This document shows, in pieces, positions 1 through 17,609 of a stretch of 64,000 bases of DNA; positions within the stretch are counted from its first letter, which is position 1; each line of letters opens with the position of its first letter. Position numbers and translations under genes: made by a program. Origin of the DNA: Eleginops maclovinus (taxonomy: Eukaryota > Chordata > Actinopteri > Perciformes > Eleginopidae). Where the stretch lies: NCBI RefSeq assembly GCF_036324505.1, contig NC_086368.1, positions 10,481,421-10,545,420 of the forward strand, read 5' to 3'. The notes beneath the pieces were generated by a model. That model did no database searches, was not told where the DNA came from, and saw nothing but the letters and a program-made list of their open reading frames with translations.

Positions 1-47
1 CATTAGAACCATAAATGCAAAATGGAGGTAAAAACTGAAAAACACAC

Positions 48-3000
48 CTGTAGTTTCGCAGCAGTTTGGTCACAAAGCGGGTGTCAAAATGCCCAGAGTC
101 TGTACTCTTCTGATACAAAGTGTTGTGTCTCATCAGTCTCTCCAGCAGAGAAAGCCCTGGAGAATATTAATGTTACAGAATTACATTTATATCATTGAAT
201 CGTTCAATCTTAAACTTTTTGCAGTAAAAACATGGCATTAACGACTATTGTAGTGTGCAAAAGAAGACACCAAGATAAAACAATGTAATGTAATCCCCCT
301 CGTCTCACCGAGTCCATGCTGCACTGCTAAGTTACATCGAAGGATTGGTCCCAGCTGCTTTGGATCTCCGGCCAGCACCAGCTGACCCTTCTCTGCACTG
401 AGCAGACCTGTGAAACCAATAATCAGTGTCACTTTTACTCTTTCATTTCTCTCTTCGATGATAAAACATTATTCAAGGGAAATATACTCTGTTTTCTTTA
501 CAGTTTGACAGACAGGTAGACATTTATTTCTTGTAACCTCACCAAAACAATCAAAATAGTTAGTGTAAAAAAAGTGTGAAACCTTGATCTTTACAGTTGA
601 GCCAACAGGTTATTATGTGAGATTATGATGATGAATTAATCTTAATCATTGGCCAAAATTAGATCTAGAGAAGAAAGCACGTGTGACTGATGAATCAAAG
701 CACAACACATATATGTATCTTAGAAATAGGTTTCTGTTCTGAACTCTTTTACATTTACCAAAAGAAAATTCTTGTAATAGTATAGTCATTGTTCAGATCC
801 TCAACATTTACCTGCGATGGCAATGACGCACTCAGGCTCCACTGCCTGGGCTGCTTCATCCAAGAAGATGTGGGTAAAATGGTCCATAGGGAATTCTCCA
901 GTCACCAGTCTCCAAACAGAAACACACAGCAGGAATGTTAAACTAATAATATGCCAGTGGCTCACAGCACTAAAGAATGATGCCATTGAGTCCTACAATG
1001 AGTTATCACTCAATTTGAAAGCAACCTACCGGCCAGCTGTGACCAGAGTCGTAACTATGATAGTGTATTTCATCAGAAATGTTTTTTCTGGAAACACAAA
1101 CTTATCTTGCCTCTGGTCCCAGTTACAATATTTCTGGAAGAAAATAGAGAGGAGAGGACACGTAAGAAAATAATGGCTATTTAAACATCCAACCATCCTT
1201 AAACGAAAGCATAGGAATGACAGATACCTGTTTATTTCAGACCCTTCTGTTAAATAGTTTTATTAATGATCTACATAAGAATTACACTTTTACAACAATG
1301 CTTTTTTAATTTATTTTTTATAGATATTTTTGGGGGGGCTTTTTGCCTTTAATCAGATAGGACTGTGGAGAGTGACAGGAAAGTGGGAGGGAGAGTCAAG
1401 GTTTCAAGGTTTCAAGGTTTTATTTGTCATATGCACAGCAGATACAGCGTATATGTTGGCAATGAAAATCTTATGTCGCGTGCTCCTCCAACAACTCAAC
1501 ATGCATGGTGCAAATAAGATAAATAAAATAGTGCAAAAAGAGAGAAGAATATTTACAATATCAACAATAAAGATTTGAGGATGTGAAATATATGTGGAAT
1601 ACAAAACTCGGGGTGGGATCCGGAAAGGACCACAGGTCGGGAACCTGGGTCACCGGCGTACGGTGCAGGTGCCCCAGCCAGTTGCGCCACGGCCGGGGCC
1701 TACAACAATGCTTTTGACAGAAAATAATATGTTCTAATGTCACCAAACATCTGGATGAGGAATCACTGTGGTGCAGGAACATATTTTAATTTCCGTTTTA
1801 TTTTAAAACCTTAAAATATGATGGGCCCTACTTACATATGGTTACACATGAGTATTGAATCACAGGCTATCAGGGGCTCAAATCTGTTGGTAGAGATTTT
1901 ATCACCAATAAGCTGATTTATGGCCAGTAACCAGATTATCTTGTGGATGTACAAATGCCAGCTGATGCTCACCTGCAGGTTGGCGGGGACAGTTCTGACG
2001 TCTCGGCTGCTGGCGTACATGCGGTAGATGCGATGAGGGTCCATGTGCACCATCAGTCTCTCACAGAGGAGGTCACTTGCGCTGTTTGAAGGAGCACAGG
2101 CGAGGATCCTGGCTAATGAGTCTGCCTTGCTGACCTGTCGATGTAAGCAAAGTCAGATTCATCTCTTTTAATTACTGACGAGTTATTTGGATGCTTTGCT
2201 GGTAATCAAATAAAACCAACAACAGATTGCATTACCTTGAAGCAACTACAGCTGCAACAATTGGTCGATTAAAAAGAAGAAATTTCTTGCTTTTTTGTTT
2301 CAACTGAATACCTTTGGATTTTTCAACAGACAAAACAAGACATTTAAAGAAGTCACCTCAGACGTTTGAGATTTTCTCAGTTTTTCTTGCATTTTATAAA
2401 CAAATAATGTATTCTAGAAAATGTTCACGCAGACACTAAAACCAGACGCATTACTTAGTTTGACCTGTCAGTCCACTTTAATCACGAGTCACGCTCAATT
2501 TTACACTGAAGATGAAAACTCTTCCTCTGCAATATTATATATTTATGATTAAGTATGCCATTTCGACATGCTTATACATACATTTAAGAAACTTTCCCAA
2601 TGATATCTGCTTCTATGGGACTTTGTGGTTGTGTTTTGAACATACATGACTCACAATGGTGTCTCCTAAGCAGCCCATCAACTGTTCACACATTTCTGGT
2701 TCACACATATGTTGTTCAAATGTGATGGAAGGTAGAACTAATATCACATTTTTCAACAAAAATGCCCCCTTTCAACCAATAAGAGGAGATCAGAAAATCG
2801 CAAAATCTGTATTATGATACCGTGTTCCTGTGTTTCCTGATTATTTGTTAGTTCTATTAAAAAATACGAAAGATCGGCCATCAAAATATCCAAGACTTCC
2901 AATGGTATGTCATCGCTCTCGTCTATGAAACAGTCAAAACTATCCAACCATTGGACTTAGCGAGAAGCTGGTTAAGTTTGGAGGGTCTAATGAGGCTAGT

Positions 3001-6000
3001 TATGTCACATTGTCAACACGACATACCTGATGCATAGCTTCAACAAGAGTGATAGTCTTTCCAGTTCCAGGGGGCCCAAACACAAGATGAGGGGCGGGCT
3101 TTGACGATCCAGCCACGATGCGCTGGACGGCAGCATGTTGCTCCGGGTTGTTCTCCAGCTGACGGTTGAACATACTGGAGAGCAATGTGAGAATGGATCA
3201 CACATTGCACATTAGTGAAACCCAGAAATGTGTAGCAGACACTAAAAAAATGTTCGATACATTCTAAGCCGATATGAACTTTGTCAGGCTCATAACCCTC
3301 CATATTTTACCCATATCTACTTCAGAGAAGTTTAGTGCATTAACCCAAAGGATAGCCCGATATAGTGAATGAGTGCGAGGTGAAGGCTGTTGAGCACTCA
3401 CTCATCATTAGGAGTTCATATGCTCTTATCACCAAAACCAGACAGTTTAAGCTTCTATAAGAACATGAGATACTGCACTTTAAGCCGCGTAGGTCTATGT
3501 GTCTGTACCATACAGTGTATGGTTTGAACATGATATTAAATCTTCCTCCCTTGGGCTGGCACTTGCACAGAGCCATGTAAATATATTTATTCAGAATCAT
3601 AAATTATCCTAATTAATTTCTGAATATAGATGTAGAGTCTAACCTAATCTTATTGATATTTATTTTATCATCCTCATGTGAGGTCTTAATTTTCCTGTCC
3701 TGTGTTTCACTCTTTTGGCTGTTGCTGCTCCGACACCTGAATTAAACGTTTATCTTATCTTATCTACTAGTGATCTATAAGCATGAACTTTGTGTGTGTA
3801 GGCCTCACACCTGAGTTTAGGCATAGGGAGATTAGCCACTGCTGCACCAGACGGGAACAGCACCTCTTCGAGCTGATGCTTTGCTGCTAAGTCCACCGCA
3901 CGATGCTGCAGCCTCAGGGAGTACCTGTTGATGGTGAACTCCACGTTGAACTTCATGTTGCTGATAAACATCTGCAACAATCTGAAGCAGGTGGAGAGTG
4001 GGAGAAGTGTTCAAGATAGATGTTTTATTAATTGTCATAGATATTCACTATGTTTTACACTGACGTGTATCTGTAGCGCCGCTCTTACCTCTTATGGAAG
4101 CCCAGCTTCACACTATCCAGCTCCACTCTATGAACATATCCCATGTACATCGTGTCATCGTCTCCACATATGGTCACCCTCAGACAGTCTCCTCGTAGTA
4201 CAGATGGCCGATTCTCAGCAACACCAGGAACCTGTTGAATAATATCCGTGTTGGCCAGCTTTCTGCAGTGCATATTTCAAACACTGAATGAAGTGGACGT
4301 TTATACAATGTTCGAAGTTCCCAGGCCACAGTGTCTGCAAGTCTTTCAGTTCTGATCGATTTTACAATTATGTCAAACTTTCTTTGAAGACCCAATTTAC
4401 TCCCAAAAGGCAGGTTAAACTTAAACAAGGGTTTATTGAAACTAAATTACATCATGGCAGGGGATGTCCATCCTATTTGCATCTTGCCTATTTCCACTGC
4501 AGACTTGATGCTTAAATTCTTAAAGTAAATAAACAAAACACGGTCAAAAACGTGATGTTATCCAAACCTGCAGACGTGGATGTTTGGCCACGCTGTGTTT
4601 CAGAACTAAATATAAAAACATAGCATGTGCAATAGCAAACAGACACATAACCTAAGCATAGTCCCCCTATATCACTACAAAAACAAACAAACATGGACAA
4701 ATATTATTAATAATATTAAGCAACTATGTAATATGTCATGCAAACAAACAATTTTCTCAAATAAAATATGTTCTCAAGTATTTCTTAAACTGAACATACA
4801 TTAGATCAGCAAGCATTCAGCAGACAGCAACATTAAAATAATATACATCACACAAAGAAAGCATAAAGCACAAAGTGGCATCCTTTAGATCATGAAAATG
4901 TTTTAGCATTTCACGATCTAGTCGGTGTCACAAAATTAGCTGTCTGTCAAGAACAGTATTTGAGAAGCATAGGCATTGATGTAAATCGATTCTTTTTGTA
5001 AATGTTTTTGCATTTTCATGACATAGCTCATAATACATAGACCTTTCATTGCTGCTCTTTTAAAAAGTGTACTGTGAGGAGTCCTTACCCTCAATGTGAG
5101 CAGTTTCTTGTCTAATTGATCCGGAGTCATGGTTTGATAGTGGAGGTCGTATTTCTCGATATCTGACTCCATCTGTATCTCTTCCAGGTGTAGCAGGAGG
5201 TGAAATCGATGAGCGTAGGTCTTCATCTTTAATGGAGCGTTGAGGAGACCCCTGGATATACAGCAAACACGCACACACATTGTGATCATGAGGGATAAAA
5301 TAAATGGTTTGGGAAGCTTTAGGTCATTAGGTCATGCTCTCACTTCTCTGATGGCAGGTTTTGCTTGGTTGATGGGGACTCAGAGTTTTCCTGCCTCAGT
5401 CCTTTCAGGCATTTGGGGTAGTTAAATTTCCCTAATTTCAATGTTAACTGTAGAGGCTGGACCCCAGACCTGCAGAGAGGAAACACATTATAAATGAATT
5501 AAAAAGTATTTCTGTAACCATTATGGGTCCATTTGTTTATCCCTTTCAATTACAACCAGCTTCCAAATGAAATATTTGGATCGTGATTTGTAATAATGGA
5601 TTTCTTTTTGCTGGCAAAAAAAATCTGTACTCATTCCATTTTGAGATAGTAAGACCATTTGCTGGTTTTATCTGTTACACTACATTCTTCAAAGGTTTAA
5701 ATCATAGGGACCAGCATTTAAATACAATCTATAAAATTCTGAGTTTGATAATCCAGAATTTATTTGGGCAAATGTGTTTATTCCCCTTTATTAAACCTGA
5801 CTTTTTGGGTGAAATTCTGAATTAAATAACATTGATTTCACTCCAATAACATTGTATGTCAGTCAACAGTTAGTTATAAGACTTTATGTTTCCTATGGAA
5901 CCACAGAAAACACACATTGTGGAAAATCTTTAATAACCAGCAATAAAAGTGAATTGCTATTTAGAGTCTTGAAATAGTTTACAATCAGTTTTTAATAACG

Positions 6001-9000
6001 TACTTCTCTGGAGGTACTCCCTCCACTATCACTCTGCCCGCACGCCTGTATGTGACCCCCTTGTATGGTTTGTAAGGAGACACAGGCCCCAGCTCCACAG
6101 CCAGTGGGGTCCTCGCTTCAGCTTCCATCTCCCTCACAATGCAGAAGGGAACGGATCCCGGCAGATCTGGGCAGAACTCAAAGTACATGGTGGCCGGGAA
6201 GAATCCATAGTGTTTCAGCTTGTAACGGACCACGACCTCATAGCTTTCTCCTGTGAAAGAAAAGAGGCAGAGTAGGAGCTGTGAGCGTCACTTACCTCCC
6301 TTCACTGTGTTTTTTTGTTAATGAAAACAGAGAGGAGAAGTGTAACCTGGACAGAGAAAGAGGGGACAAGCCCTGGTCACTCTCCTCTCGTCCTCCAAAG
6401 TGAAACAGTGCATATTGTGCAAGGCAGTGTAGAAGGTGAAGTTGACACAGTGTGTGCCCTTGTTTTCGATGTGAAACCTGATGAGGAACAACTCCTTCAG
6501 ACGCTCCACAGTGAACTGGACCTTTCCGCCTTTTGCAGCAGGCTCCGATGTGATGTTAATGCCGCACTTGTCAGCTATCATCTTTTTCCTGTGAGACACA
6601 GAGAAAGGCATGATCATGGTGCACATCTATAAAACTTGTAAGCATAAAAAGGATGTAAAAAATACTGCAAAGTGAGTAAAACTTTTTTTCATGCATGTAG
6701 CTATGTCAACGCTCTTGTTCTTTGTCTCTATAAACAGTAAAATATGGGATGAATGCAAACTTGCCAGACAGTAAATAAATGTAATTGAGTATCATCAAAA
6801 TTGTGAAAAACGTGAAAACATTTGGTGGAGAATTGTGTCTGGATCCCATTATTTCTCTTGGGGGTTTCAACTGTTTTTTAATATTTGATAATCTGCCTAG
6901 CTTTTTAGAACTAATTGATAGCCATCAATGAAGATAAGACAGGAAATGAGGGAAAAGGGGAGATGGGGTTGACAAGATACAAAGGTTAGCGGCAAGATGC
7001 AAACAGCAGTTAATGTTTGGTTCCCTAACCCCTAATCCACCGATATACCAGTAGAAAGTCTATCACAGGGTTGAAACATATGGACAGAAAATCACTCACT
7101 CTTAGATTCACTTATAGGCAATTTAACCTGGAAATTTGAAATAAAGTCATTCAACAAAATGTCTTTATTTGTTAACATAAGTAAAAACGTATCAAACAAA
7201 GCAAAGGGGTTCGGTCTCTCAGAGTTATTCTGGAGTGACTGACACGGTGGAAAACATTGTGACTCATTGCATAGGGAAATAACTCAACCTTGTGACTCCT
7301 TGTGGGAACGGACTAGGAGCAACTGCCCTGAAGTGATAATAAAAACGCTACACGGTGATAAAAAGAACTAACAAGGACACAACACGAGACATGGGAAAGC
7401 ACATATCCCTTCTGATAAAGAAGGCTAAGCAATGGCCGTACATCTTAAAAGGTCTCCTATTATGCTATATGTGAACAATATATTGTAGGGCAATATCTAT
7501 AAAGAGATTGTCTGTGAAGTGTTTTGCTCAAAATACCTAACAGATCACCCATTGTAGCATGCCTCATACCCCTCTATTTCAGCTCTGTTCCTGAAGTGCT
7601 GATTCTGTGTCACTTTAAATTTGAGCGGACCTGAAGCTGGCCACGCCCCTTTGGAGCGCATGCAGCTCTCTCTCCTCTGTGAACGTTTCTACCAGAGAAG
7701 ATACTCAGCTAAACGCTGCCGTGATTAAACGCCATATTATGTTCAAAACCACATCAAGCATTATTTCTGAAACACTCAGTGTTTACCACTAGAACAGTGA
7801 CATTATATATATTATATACAAAGCAGACATCCTGCTGAATACACAGAGGTGCTGCAGAGGGGATTCAGCTCACGACTTTTATAGGGGACGATAGGTTGGG
7901 ACGTGTCACGTGGGTGGGACGTTGCCAGGAATTCAATGTAAAGCCAGCCCACATTTCGGTTATGACATCATATGGGCAGCAAATCTGGATCAGCTCGTTT
8001 GTACCCCCCTTTTTAGAGATGTGGGTAAGGAGGAAAAGATAGAGGGTTGTATTTCCTGACACTTTGCGAGTCTCCTTACACACCATGGACACTTATGTAT
8101 AAAAGACAGCAAGACGTGCATTTTGCATAATAGGGGACCTTTAAAGAAACTTAAAAAGGCAAAATACCTGTACGAAGTTATATACCCGGGGTGTCCAAAC
8201 CTTTTTCACCGAGGGCCACATACAGAAAAATATACGGAGAGCAGGGCCACTTATAGAGGTGAATATTGCCTCATAAGTTAAGTTATAAGTTAGCAAAACA
8301 AATCAAATGTAGGTGAATAATGCACGATACTTAAAAATGGTTCAAGAAAAAACAGCCTACATCCCATCTGTCTTTAGGGTTGCACTCATTTTGTTGGCAG
8401 CTCATTCCTTAAAACAGAAACCTCAGATTGCTTATATTAAGAGTAAATATGAAGGTTAAATGTCAAGCTTGTTGTTGAAATAAGTTATTGGGCTTTTTTT
8501 TAATCAACTAAGATTTGCTAGAGAACGTTTTAAATTTTAAATGACTGAATTTATTTGAAAATTGGACTCATTAATGTATTTTAACATATACTTTTGAAAA
8601 ATACAATATAAGACAAGCAAAAGTTTAATTTGTGGGCCATATTCCATTATACTTTTAGAATTTGCTGAGGGCCGATTCAAAATGGCCTGCGGGCCGCATT
8701 TGGCCCCCGGGCCGTAGTTTGGACACCCCTGTTCTATGCATTAAAAAAGCACTCTTACTGGAATCATCACAAATTGTTGTAACTATACATCTTTATTTAA
8801 TATATGCATCTGTCTACTTTTATTCCTTATCCCTTTACTGCTCTGTTTATATATAGTGCCCTTTTTGTATTTTAGTATTTTCTACATATTCTGTATGCGT
8901 GTGCATTGTGATGGTTCTTAAGATGCTTTTTCAAATTGATTGTGTTAAAGGAGCTATTTTTAACCCCTAAACCTGAAAAGAGCCTAGAGCAGAGCCTATT

Positions 9001-11129
9001 TTGCAGTCTGCTTTTCTTTGTCATCATTGCATATCTGAAGAGATCTTCAGGCTGTTGAAATTGCTCCTGCTTCATTTAGCTGCTATACACAGAGATTAAC
9101 GGCACTTTTTGTATGTGGTCCTGGTATCTCGTGCAGTTGTATGGGTTGTAGTTTTTCAATTGTGATTAAGTAAGTCCTAATGACAATAAAGTTACAATAC
9201 CATAATAATTGAATGACAGCCTCGCTAGGTTCTTATGATAGACTGACTCATAAAGTCTCTATTTATGTGGAGTTGTTGGAGGAGCACGCGACATAAGATT
9301 TTCATTGCCAACATATACGCTGTATCTGCTGTGCATATGACAAATAAAACCTTGAAACCTTGAAACCTCTGACAGGGTTGACCAACAATCTTTGAGCAGA
9401 TTTTCAATAGGTGGACAGTTTGATTTTAAAGTAGTTGACAAACACTTGTACCAGGTAGTATTGCAGTACAGTAGAACAGAAAAAATCACAGATGTAAAAA
9501 CAGAAAAATGTGTCTACTCGCCTTGAAGTTGAACCTTGAACTTTGACCTTGACAAAGCAACAATCATAATGTAAGAGCCCCTTCCACACCTGTTATGGAC
9601 TCTTGATCCCTCTGCTGGAACAGCTACTTCCTTGATTGAGTCATGCTCAAAACACTGATCTCCAAATTATGACCTAAACTGTATCTATTTCATGGTATAA
9701 GCTTGATGTGCTGTCATGTGAAACATTTTAATTTGTAATGTAATATAATGGATGCATCTGTAAAAACTGACATATTTGACAGCATTATACTGTAGATGAC
9801 GAGACACACCTACCTGTTAAGCTTTAACTTGCGCAGGATTTCTGTAGCCAGCTTTTTCTTTGGTGTCAGTACCGGGGTCACTGGGGTAGAGGGGACAGAG
9901 GAGGGTAAAGGTGTCTTAGCGGTCTTCTTCTTCTTGGAGCCGGAGCCAGAGCCAGGGCTGTGGGGCAACTGAGGGACCCGGGGCCTCCTCCCCTGGTGCA
10001 CTGGAACCTACAGCAACAATTTCAAAATATTGGTTACGTCTTTATTATAATTTTGTATTTTTTTTAAACATATCCGGTCTCACAGCAGAAGCACACGGAG
10101 AAATTATGAGACAATGTTCCTCTAGGTAAAGACATGCAAAACACTTATCTATCTCATCGTCATTGCCTTTGTGGTCATTTGATGCGTCTTTGCAGTTTTA
10201 CGTTTTTGGTAGCTTTTTGTGTCTCTGTAGTTGCTTTGCATCTCTTTGTTTGATGTTTCTTTGAGGACATTTGGCATCTCCTCGTGGGGGGTGTCTTTCC
10301 TTTTGACATTTTCAGAGGTGCTTGAAGTACTCAGATCTTGTACTTAAGTAAAAGTACAAAAGTATAAGTATCATAATGTACTTAAAGTACCAAAAGTAAA
10401 AGTACTCGTTATGCAGACTCGCTTTTCAGAATAATATAATTATTGATGCATCAATGTATAATCAAAGCTGGTAAAGGTGCAGCTAGTTTCAATTACTTAT
10501 ATACTGCAGAGTAGCTTGTGGATTTTACTCTAGGTGTAACTACAGTCTTATTTAAGCGTTGTTCTTATTACATATTATTAACCAAAATCTGAAAAGTAAC
10601 TAAAGATATTAAATATATGTAGTAAAAGAACAAAATTTACCTCTGAATTGTAGTGGGGTAGAAGTACAAAGTATCAAAACATTTAAATACTCAAGTAAAG
10701 TACATGTCTCTCAGAATTGTACTTAAGTACAGTACTTGAGTAAATGTACTTAGTTACTTTACACCACTGGACATTTACAGGTGATAGCTTTGCACTACAG
10801 AAGTGAAGGCTCATCTTACCTGAGGTTTGACATTTATGTAGATTTTCTCCTGTTTTGAGAAGACTTTATTAGACTTCACTAGGGCGTGGATGACAGAGGA
10901 AAACTTGGGGTCTTTAAATCCTTTCCTGTGACAATAAAAACACAAAAGAGTTTCATAAGAGCCAAGTCCAACAACTGCATGTGACACACGCTGGTTTTCC
11001 AGCTTACCTGCCCTTAAATTCAGCGTAGTAGATAGCCCGAAGTTCCTTTTTAGAGATACTGTTGGATGTTCTGTCTCCCAGAAATGCAATGAAGTCCTGA
11101 CCGGATTTAAGCGACTGTTGAAGAGACAT
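48..11129 (-). CDS. mov10: MOV10-family SF1 RNA helicase, 3' end beyond the left edge
   Basis: Fifteen coding exons read on the minus strand, joining in phase over 744 complete codons: 11129-11008, 10925-10820, 10007-9814, 6588-6347, 6250-6004, 5469-5344, 5251-5089, 4231-4089, 3981-3811, 3174-3027, 2134-1973, 1133-1030, 909-812, 407-309, 156-48. The start is the ATG ending at 11127, the only one fitting the first exon. The helicase core shows Walker A GPPGTGKT (exon 3174-3027), the DEAA box in FLDEAAQAVEPEC (909-812) and motif III GDPKQLGP (407-309). Exon 10007-9814 codes for a low-complexity Ser/Lys/Pro linker. MOV10 proteins are 5'-3' RNA helicases of P-bodies acting with Argonaute and UPF1 and restricting retroelements; human MOV10 is about 1000 aa, so about a quarter, including the last helicase motifs, lies off the window. 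The family call is firm. Which teleost paralogue this is remains open, and MOV10L1 is less likely given the capza1 neighbour. Confidence 0.93.
1315..1705 (-). repeat. tRNA-derived SINE, split by another repeat
   Basis: Read on the minus strand from about 1700, the sequence has an A-box-like TGGCGCAACTGG and a B-box-like GGTTCCCGACC, the internal Pol III promoter of tRNA-derived SINEs. The part at 1326-1395 (acagtggagagtgacaggaa and neighbours) resembles the body of a common teleost SINE. The two parts are separated by about 190 bp of a different repeat (1399-1590). It lies in a mov10 intron. Boundaries are approximate and the family name is from memory of fish SINE consensus features. Confidence 0.5.
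1399..1590 (+). repeat. Dispersed repeat, probably a non-LTR retrotransposon 3' end (copy 1)
   Basis: This begins with tandem copies of an 8-mer (caaggttt) followed by tttatttgtcatatgcacag. A near-identical sequence occurs inverted at about 9268-9366. Short tandem repeats at one end are typical of CR1/L2-like LINE 3' termini, but no coding part is present, so the class is an inference. Confidence 0.5.
3640..3766 (+). repeat. LINE 3'-end fragment (L2/Rex1-like)
   Basis: A run tttggctgttgctgctccg followed by a (ttatc)n-type tail at 3750-3766 resembles the 3' ends of teleost L2/Rex1-type LINEs. It is non-coding, lies in a mov10 intron, and its ends are uncertain. Confidence 0.4.
7446..8144. mobile_element. 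Non-autonomous DNA transposon (MITE-like)
   Basis: The ends are inverted copies: aaaggtctcctattatgc at the left (about 7448) and the complement of aaaggtcccctattatgc at the right (about 8143). About 700 bp lie between, with no transposase. It sits in the large mov10 intron between exons 10007-9814 and 6588-6347. A TTAA-like sequence touches the left end but the right end is not a clean duplicate, so I do not assign a superfamily. Confidence 0.6.
8186..8731. mobile_element. Non-autonomous hAT-like element
   Basis: Terminal inverted repeats are ggggtgtccaaac at the left and gtttggacacccc at the right. Inner arms contain gagggccaca and its GC-rich counterpart. The 8-bp flanks ttatatac (8178-8185) and ttctatgc (8732-8739) agree at 6 of 8 positions, as expected for an old 8-bp hAT duplication. 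There is no transposase, only AT-rich filler. It lies 40 bp from the preceding MITE in the same mov10 intron. Confidence 0.75.
9268..9366 (-). repeat. Dispersed repeat, inverted copy of 1399-1590 (copy 2)
   Basis: The sequence from ttggaggagcacgcgacata to the aaaccttgaaacc tail is the reverse complement of the start of the repeat at 1399. Both copies end in the same CTTGAAAC tandem tail, so they are members of one family in opposite orientation within one gene. Confidence 0.6.
10313..10769. mobile_element. Non-autonomous hAT-type MITE
   Basis: The ends are CAGAGGTG (10313) and CACCACTG (10762-10769). Arms are rich in short palindromic units such as gtacttaagtac. The flanks gacatttt (10305-10312) and gacattta (10770-10777) are a 7-of-8 target duplication. 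It is inserted between mov10 exons 2 and 3 and has no coding capacity. This end structure is common in teleost genomes. Confidence 0.8.
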
Positions 11130-11420
11130 GGTGTTGTTCTACAGGCCGCCGCCGCTCTCGTTCGGCTGACTCAAAATGAGGAAGTTCAACTATCTACTAA
11201 GTATCACTGTAGCTGTTGGTTGAAATGCCCACAAAATTTCCACGTTACACTTTTGCACATGTTTGAATGACACCGTAGTTAAAACTGGCGTCGATTTCTG
11301 ATTCATTTTCTAGGTTAAATGGCGATAAACTCATATATTCATCAGATACTTTGCGCAGTTTACCTCAAAATTCAAGCTGGTGAACAGTCTCCGGAACCGC
11401 TACTGGAAGGGAGCTTCTGC
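11130..11420 (-). promoter_or_regulatory. Presumed mov10 5' UTR and promoter region
   Basis: The sequence upstream of the mov10 start holds a GC-rich patch (gccgccgccgctctcg at 11144) and an ETS-like gaggaagtt (about 11177). No TATA box is obvious at a usual distance. Promoter status follows from position only. The transcription start cannot be placed. Confidence 0.35.
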
Positions 11421-12609
11421 AATTGTTTTACACAGGGAAGACGATGACACCAGAGCGACAAAACAAAAGACAATGGTCTACACGAAACGTTTCAGTGCAA
11501 AGTGTACCGCCTTCATTTACCATAAACGTTTTTAGATTCATTTTACATTTCCCTTAAGACGTTTTATGAGGAGAACGCATTCTCATGTTTTTGATGACAC
11601 TCCCTAGACTCACAGCCGCGTGTGGGGTCATGTGAAATGGGCGTTTCCATCGATTACATAACATAATGTTTTCATAATACTAAAATACACTTTGGCTGTA
11701 TAAATATTCATTATACATTTAATGGATTTAACTGATGAGTGATGAAATCTCAAGCCAAAGGTTATGCAATGTGTCAACAATTCAACAATTTTTAACATTT
11801 TAACATTTGATTAATCTACTTTTTTTATGGCAATTCAAAACCTAAACATTTATTAAGTGCAATTACGTCATGACCAGAGTGTAAATTGATACCGAAGAGC
11901 AATAAATCCACACATTAGAAAACTTTGAAAAATCCCCATTTACAATTATTTTCATTATTTATCATCTGCAGATATTATCTTTCTCAAATAATTGTTTTGT
12001 CCTTAATAACACGTTTTTTAAATACACACGTTACACACACATTCTTTCGTAAGTAACATTGGAAAAATAGCTTGCACAAGTTTTATTCTGTCCCTTAAAA
12101 TACTTGTGATAGTAAAGAGAAATGAAATGTACCAAAAGGAGTATTCAGTGACAAATTTTGTATGCTTAATTATATAAAGCAAACCTCAGAGAAATTTGGT
12201 TTGCAACACACAGGTGTATTTACATATTCTGATAACACTAGGCAAACATGATACATTTGCAAAATATATTAATGCAATAGGGAATTTATGAACATTAATT
12301 TCATTGGAACAAATTCACATCACAACCTTCCCTCTTAAGAAAATACTGACAGGCTGCCGAACAAACTCTGGGAGTTTCAATTCAATTCACGTCGTTTGTT
12401 TAAAAATGTTCATTATATATAATGCAAAATGTATTCCACTACATTATGGTCTGGTGTCAAGCTGTCAAATGGTGGGATTCTGGATTTAATTTCATTGTAA
12501 TTTAATTGATTCAGTTGTTTGCCTAAAGCAATCAAATTTAGTCTAAAGCATATAGTGGCCAGTTGCTGTAAAATAAACTCAACACAAGATGTAACACACA
12601 AATGATCAA
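11421..12609. other. Intergenic DNA between mov10 and capza1
   Basis: AT-rich single-copy-looking sequence with no convincing coding exon on either strand and no recognisable repeat. It separates the mov10 5' end from the capza1 3' end. Confidence 0.6.
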
Positions 12610-13409
12610 CATTGCTTGAAGATCATACTTTTATTTCATGAATAATAAATGTACTTACAGATTGTATAAAAAAATATAGCAAAAGCTAAAGGCAAACCGC
12701 TGGCTGGAGGACACCAATTCCTTTATCATTCCAGGGGGATATTAAGGGATTACAACCAAACATTTATTTCAAAAACTAGGATGAGTGAAAGAAGAGGGAA
12801 TATAGTAGGGAAATGGGCAAAGAAAAACGTTTATGATTTGGCTACAACCCTGCATCCAGAGGGATGCATACATGTAAACACATCAGACTAAAGTTAATAA
12901 TTTGGTAATGTTAAGTGTCTCCATTAATAAATCAAATTGCATACAGTATTTGCCTTCTGTTAATAAAAAACTATACGAGGTATTGGAAGCTCTAAAAGAA
13001 CATCAGTTTTGTTATATAGGGGGGGTCAATTAATTGCTACATGAAAGTTGAGGGGTTTTGGGAGGACGCGAGTCCATTATGAAGCACTGAGGCATCACAA
13101 ACTGTCTTTGTTTAACATGAGACTAAGAATTCGAACAGCATGGAATGACCCAAGCTTTCACAGTGTCACTAAAGGCTTATTTGTTGAAAAATAATATGTT
13201 TGCAAATGAGCGCCAGTTACACTCCATGTTGTTGTAAAATGAAGGCACCTCCTCGTAGTGCATAACGGGAGCTGTCCTTCTCTGTAAATACCCCAAACAA
13301 ATGTCTCTTTTAGCAGGACATACAGTATGTTACGGTGCGTCACACATGTTTGCACGAGCATCAGCTTCTCCTCACTTTTGTTTGTCGCCACCTAAACAGT
13401 GTCTGTCCT
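12610..13409 (-). other. capza1 3' UTR with candidate poly(A) signal
   Basis: From the capza1 stop codon (13410-13412) the minus strand has no further coding exon. The plus-strand tttatt at 12630-12635 is AATAAA on the minus strand and is a plausible polyadenylation signal, giving a 3' UTR of roughly 0.8 kb. Other AATAAA-like sites cannot be excluded. Confidence 0.55.
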
Positions 13410-17609
<4,200 letters not shown>

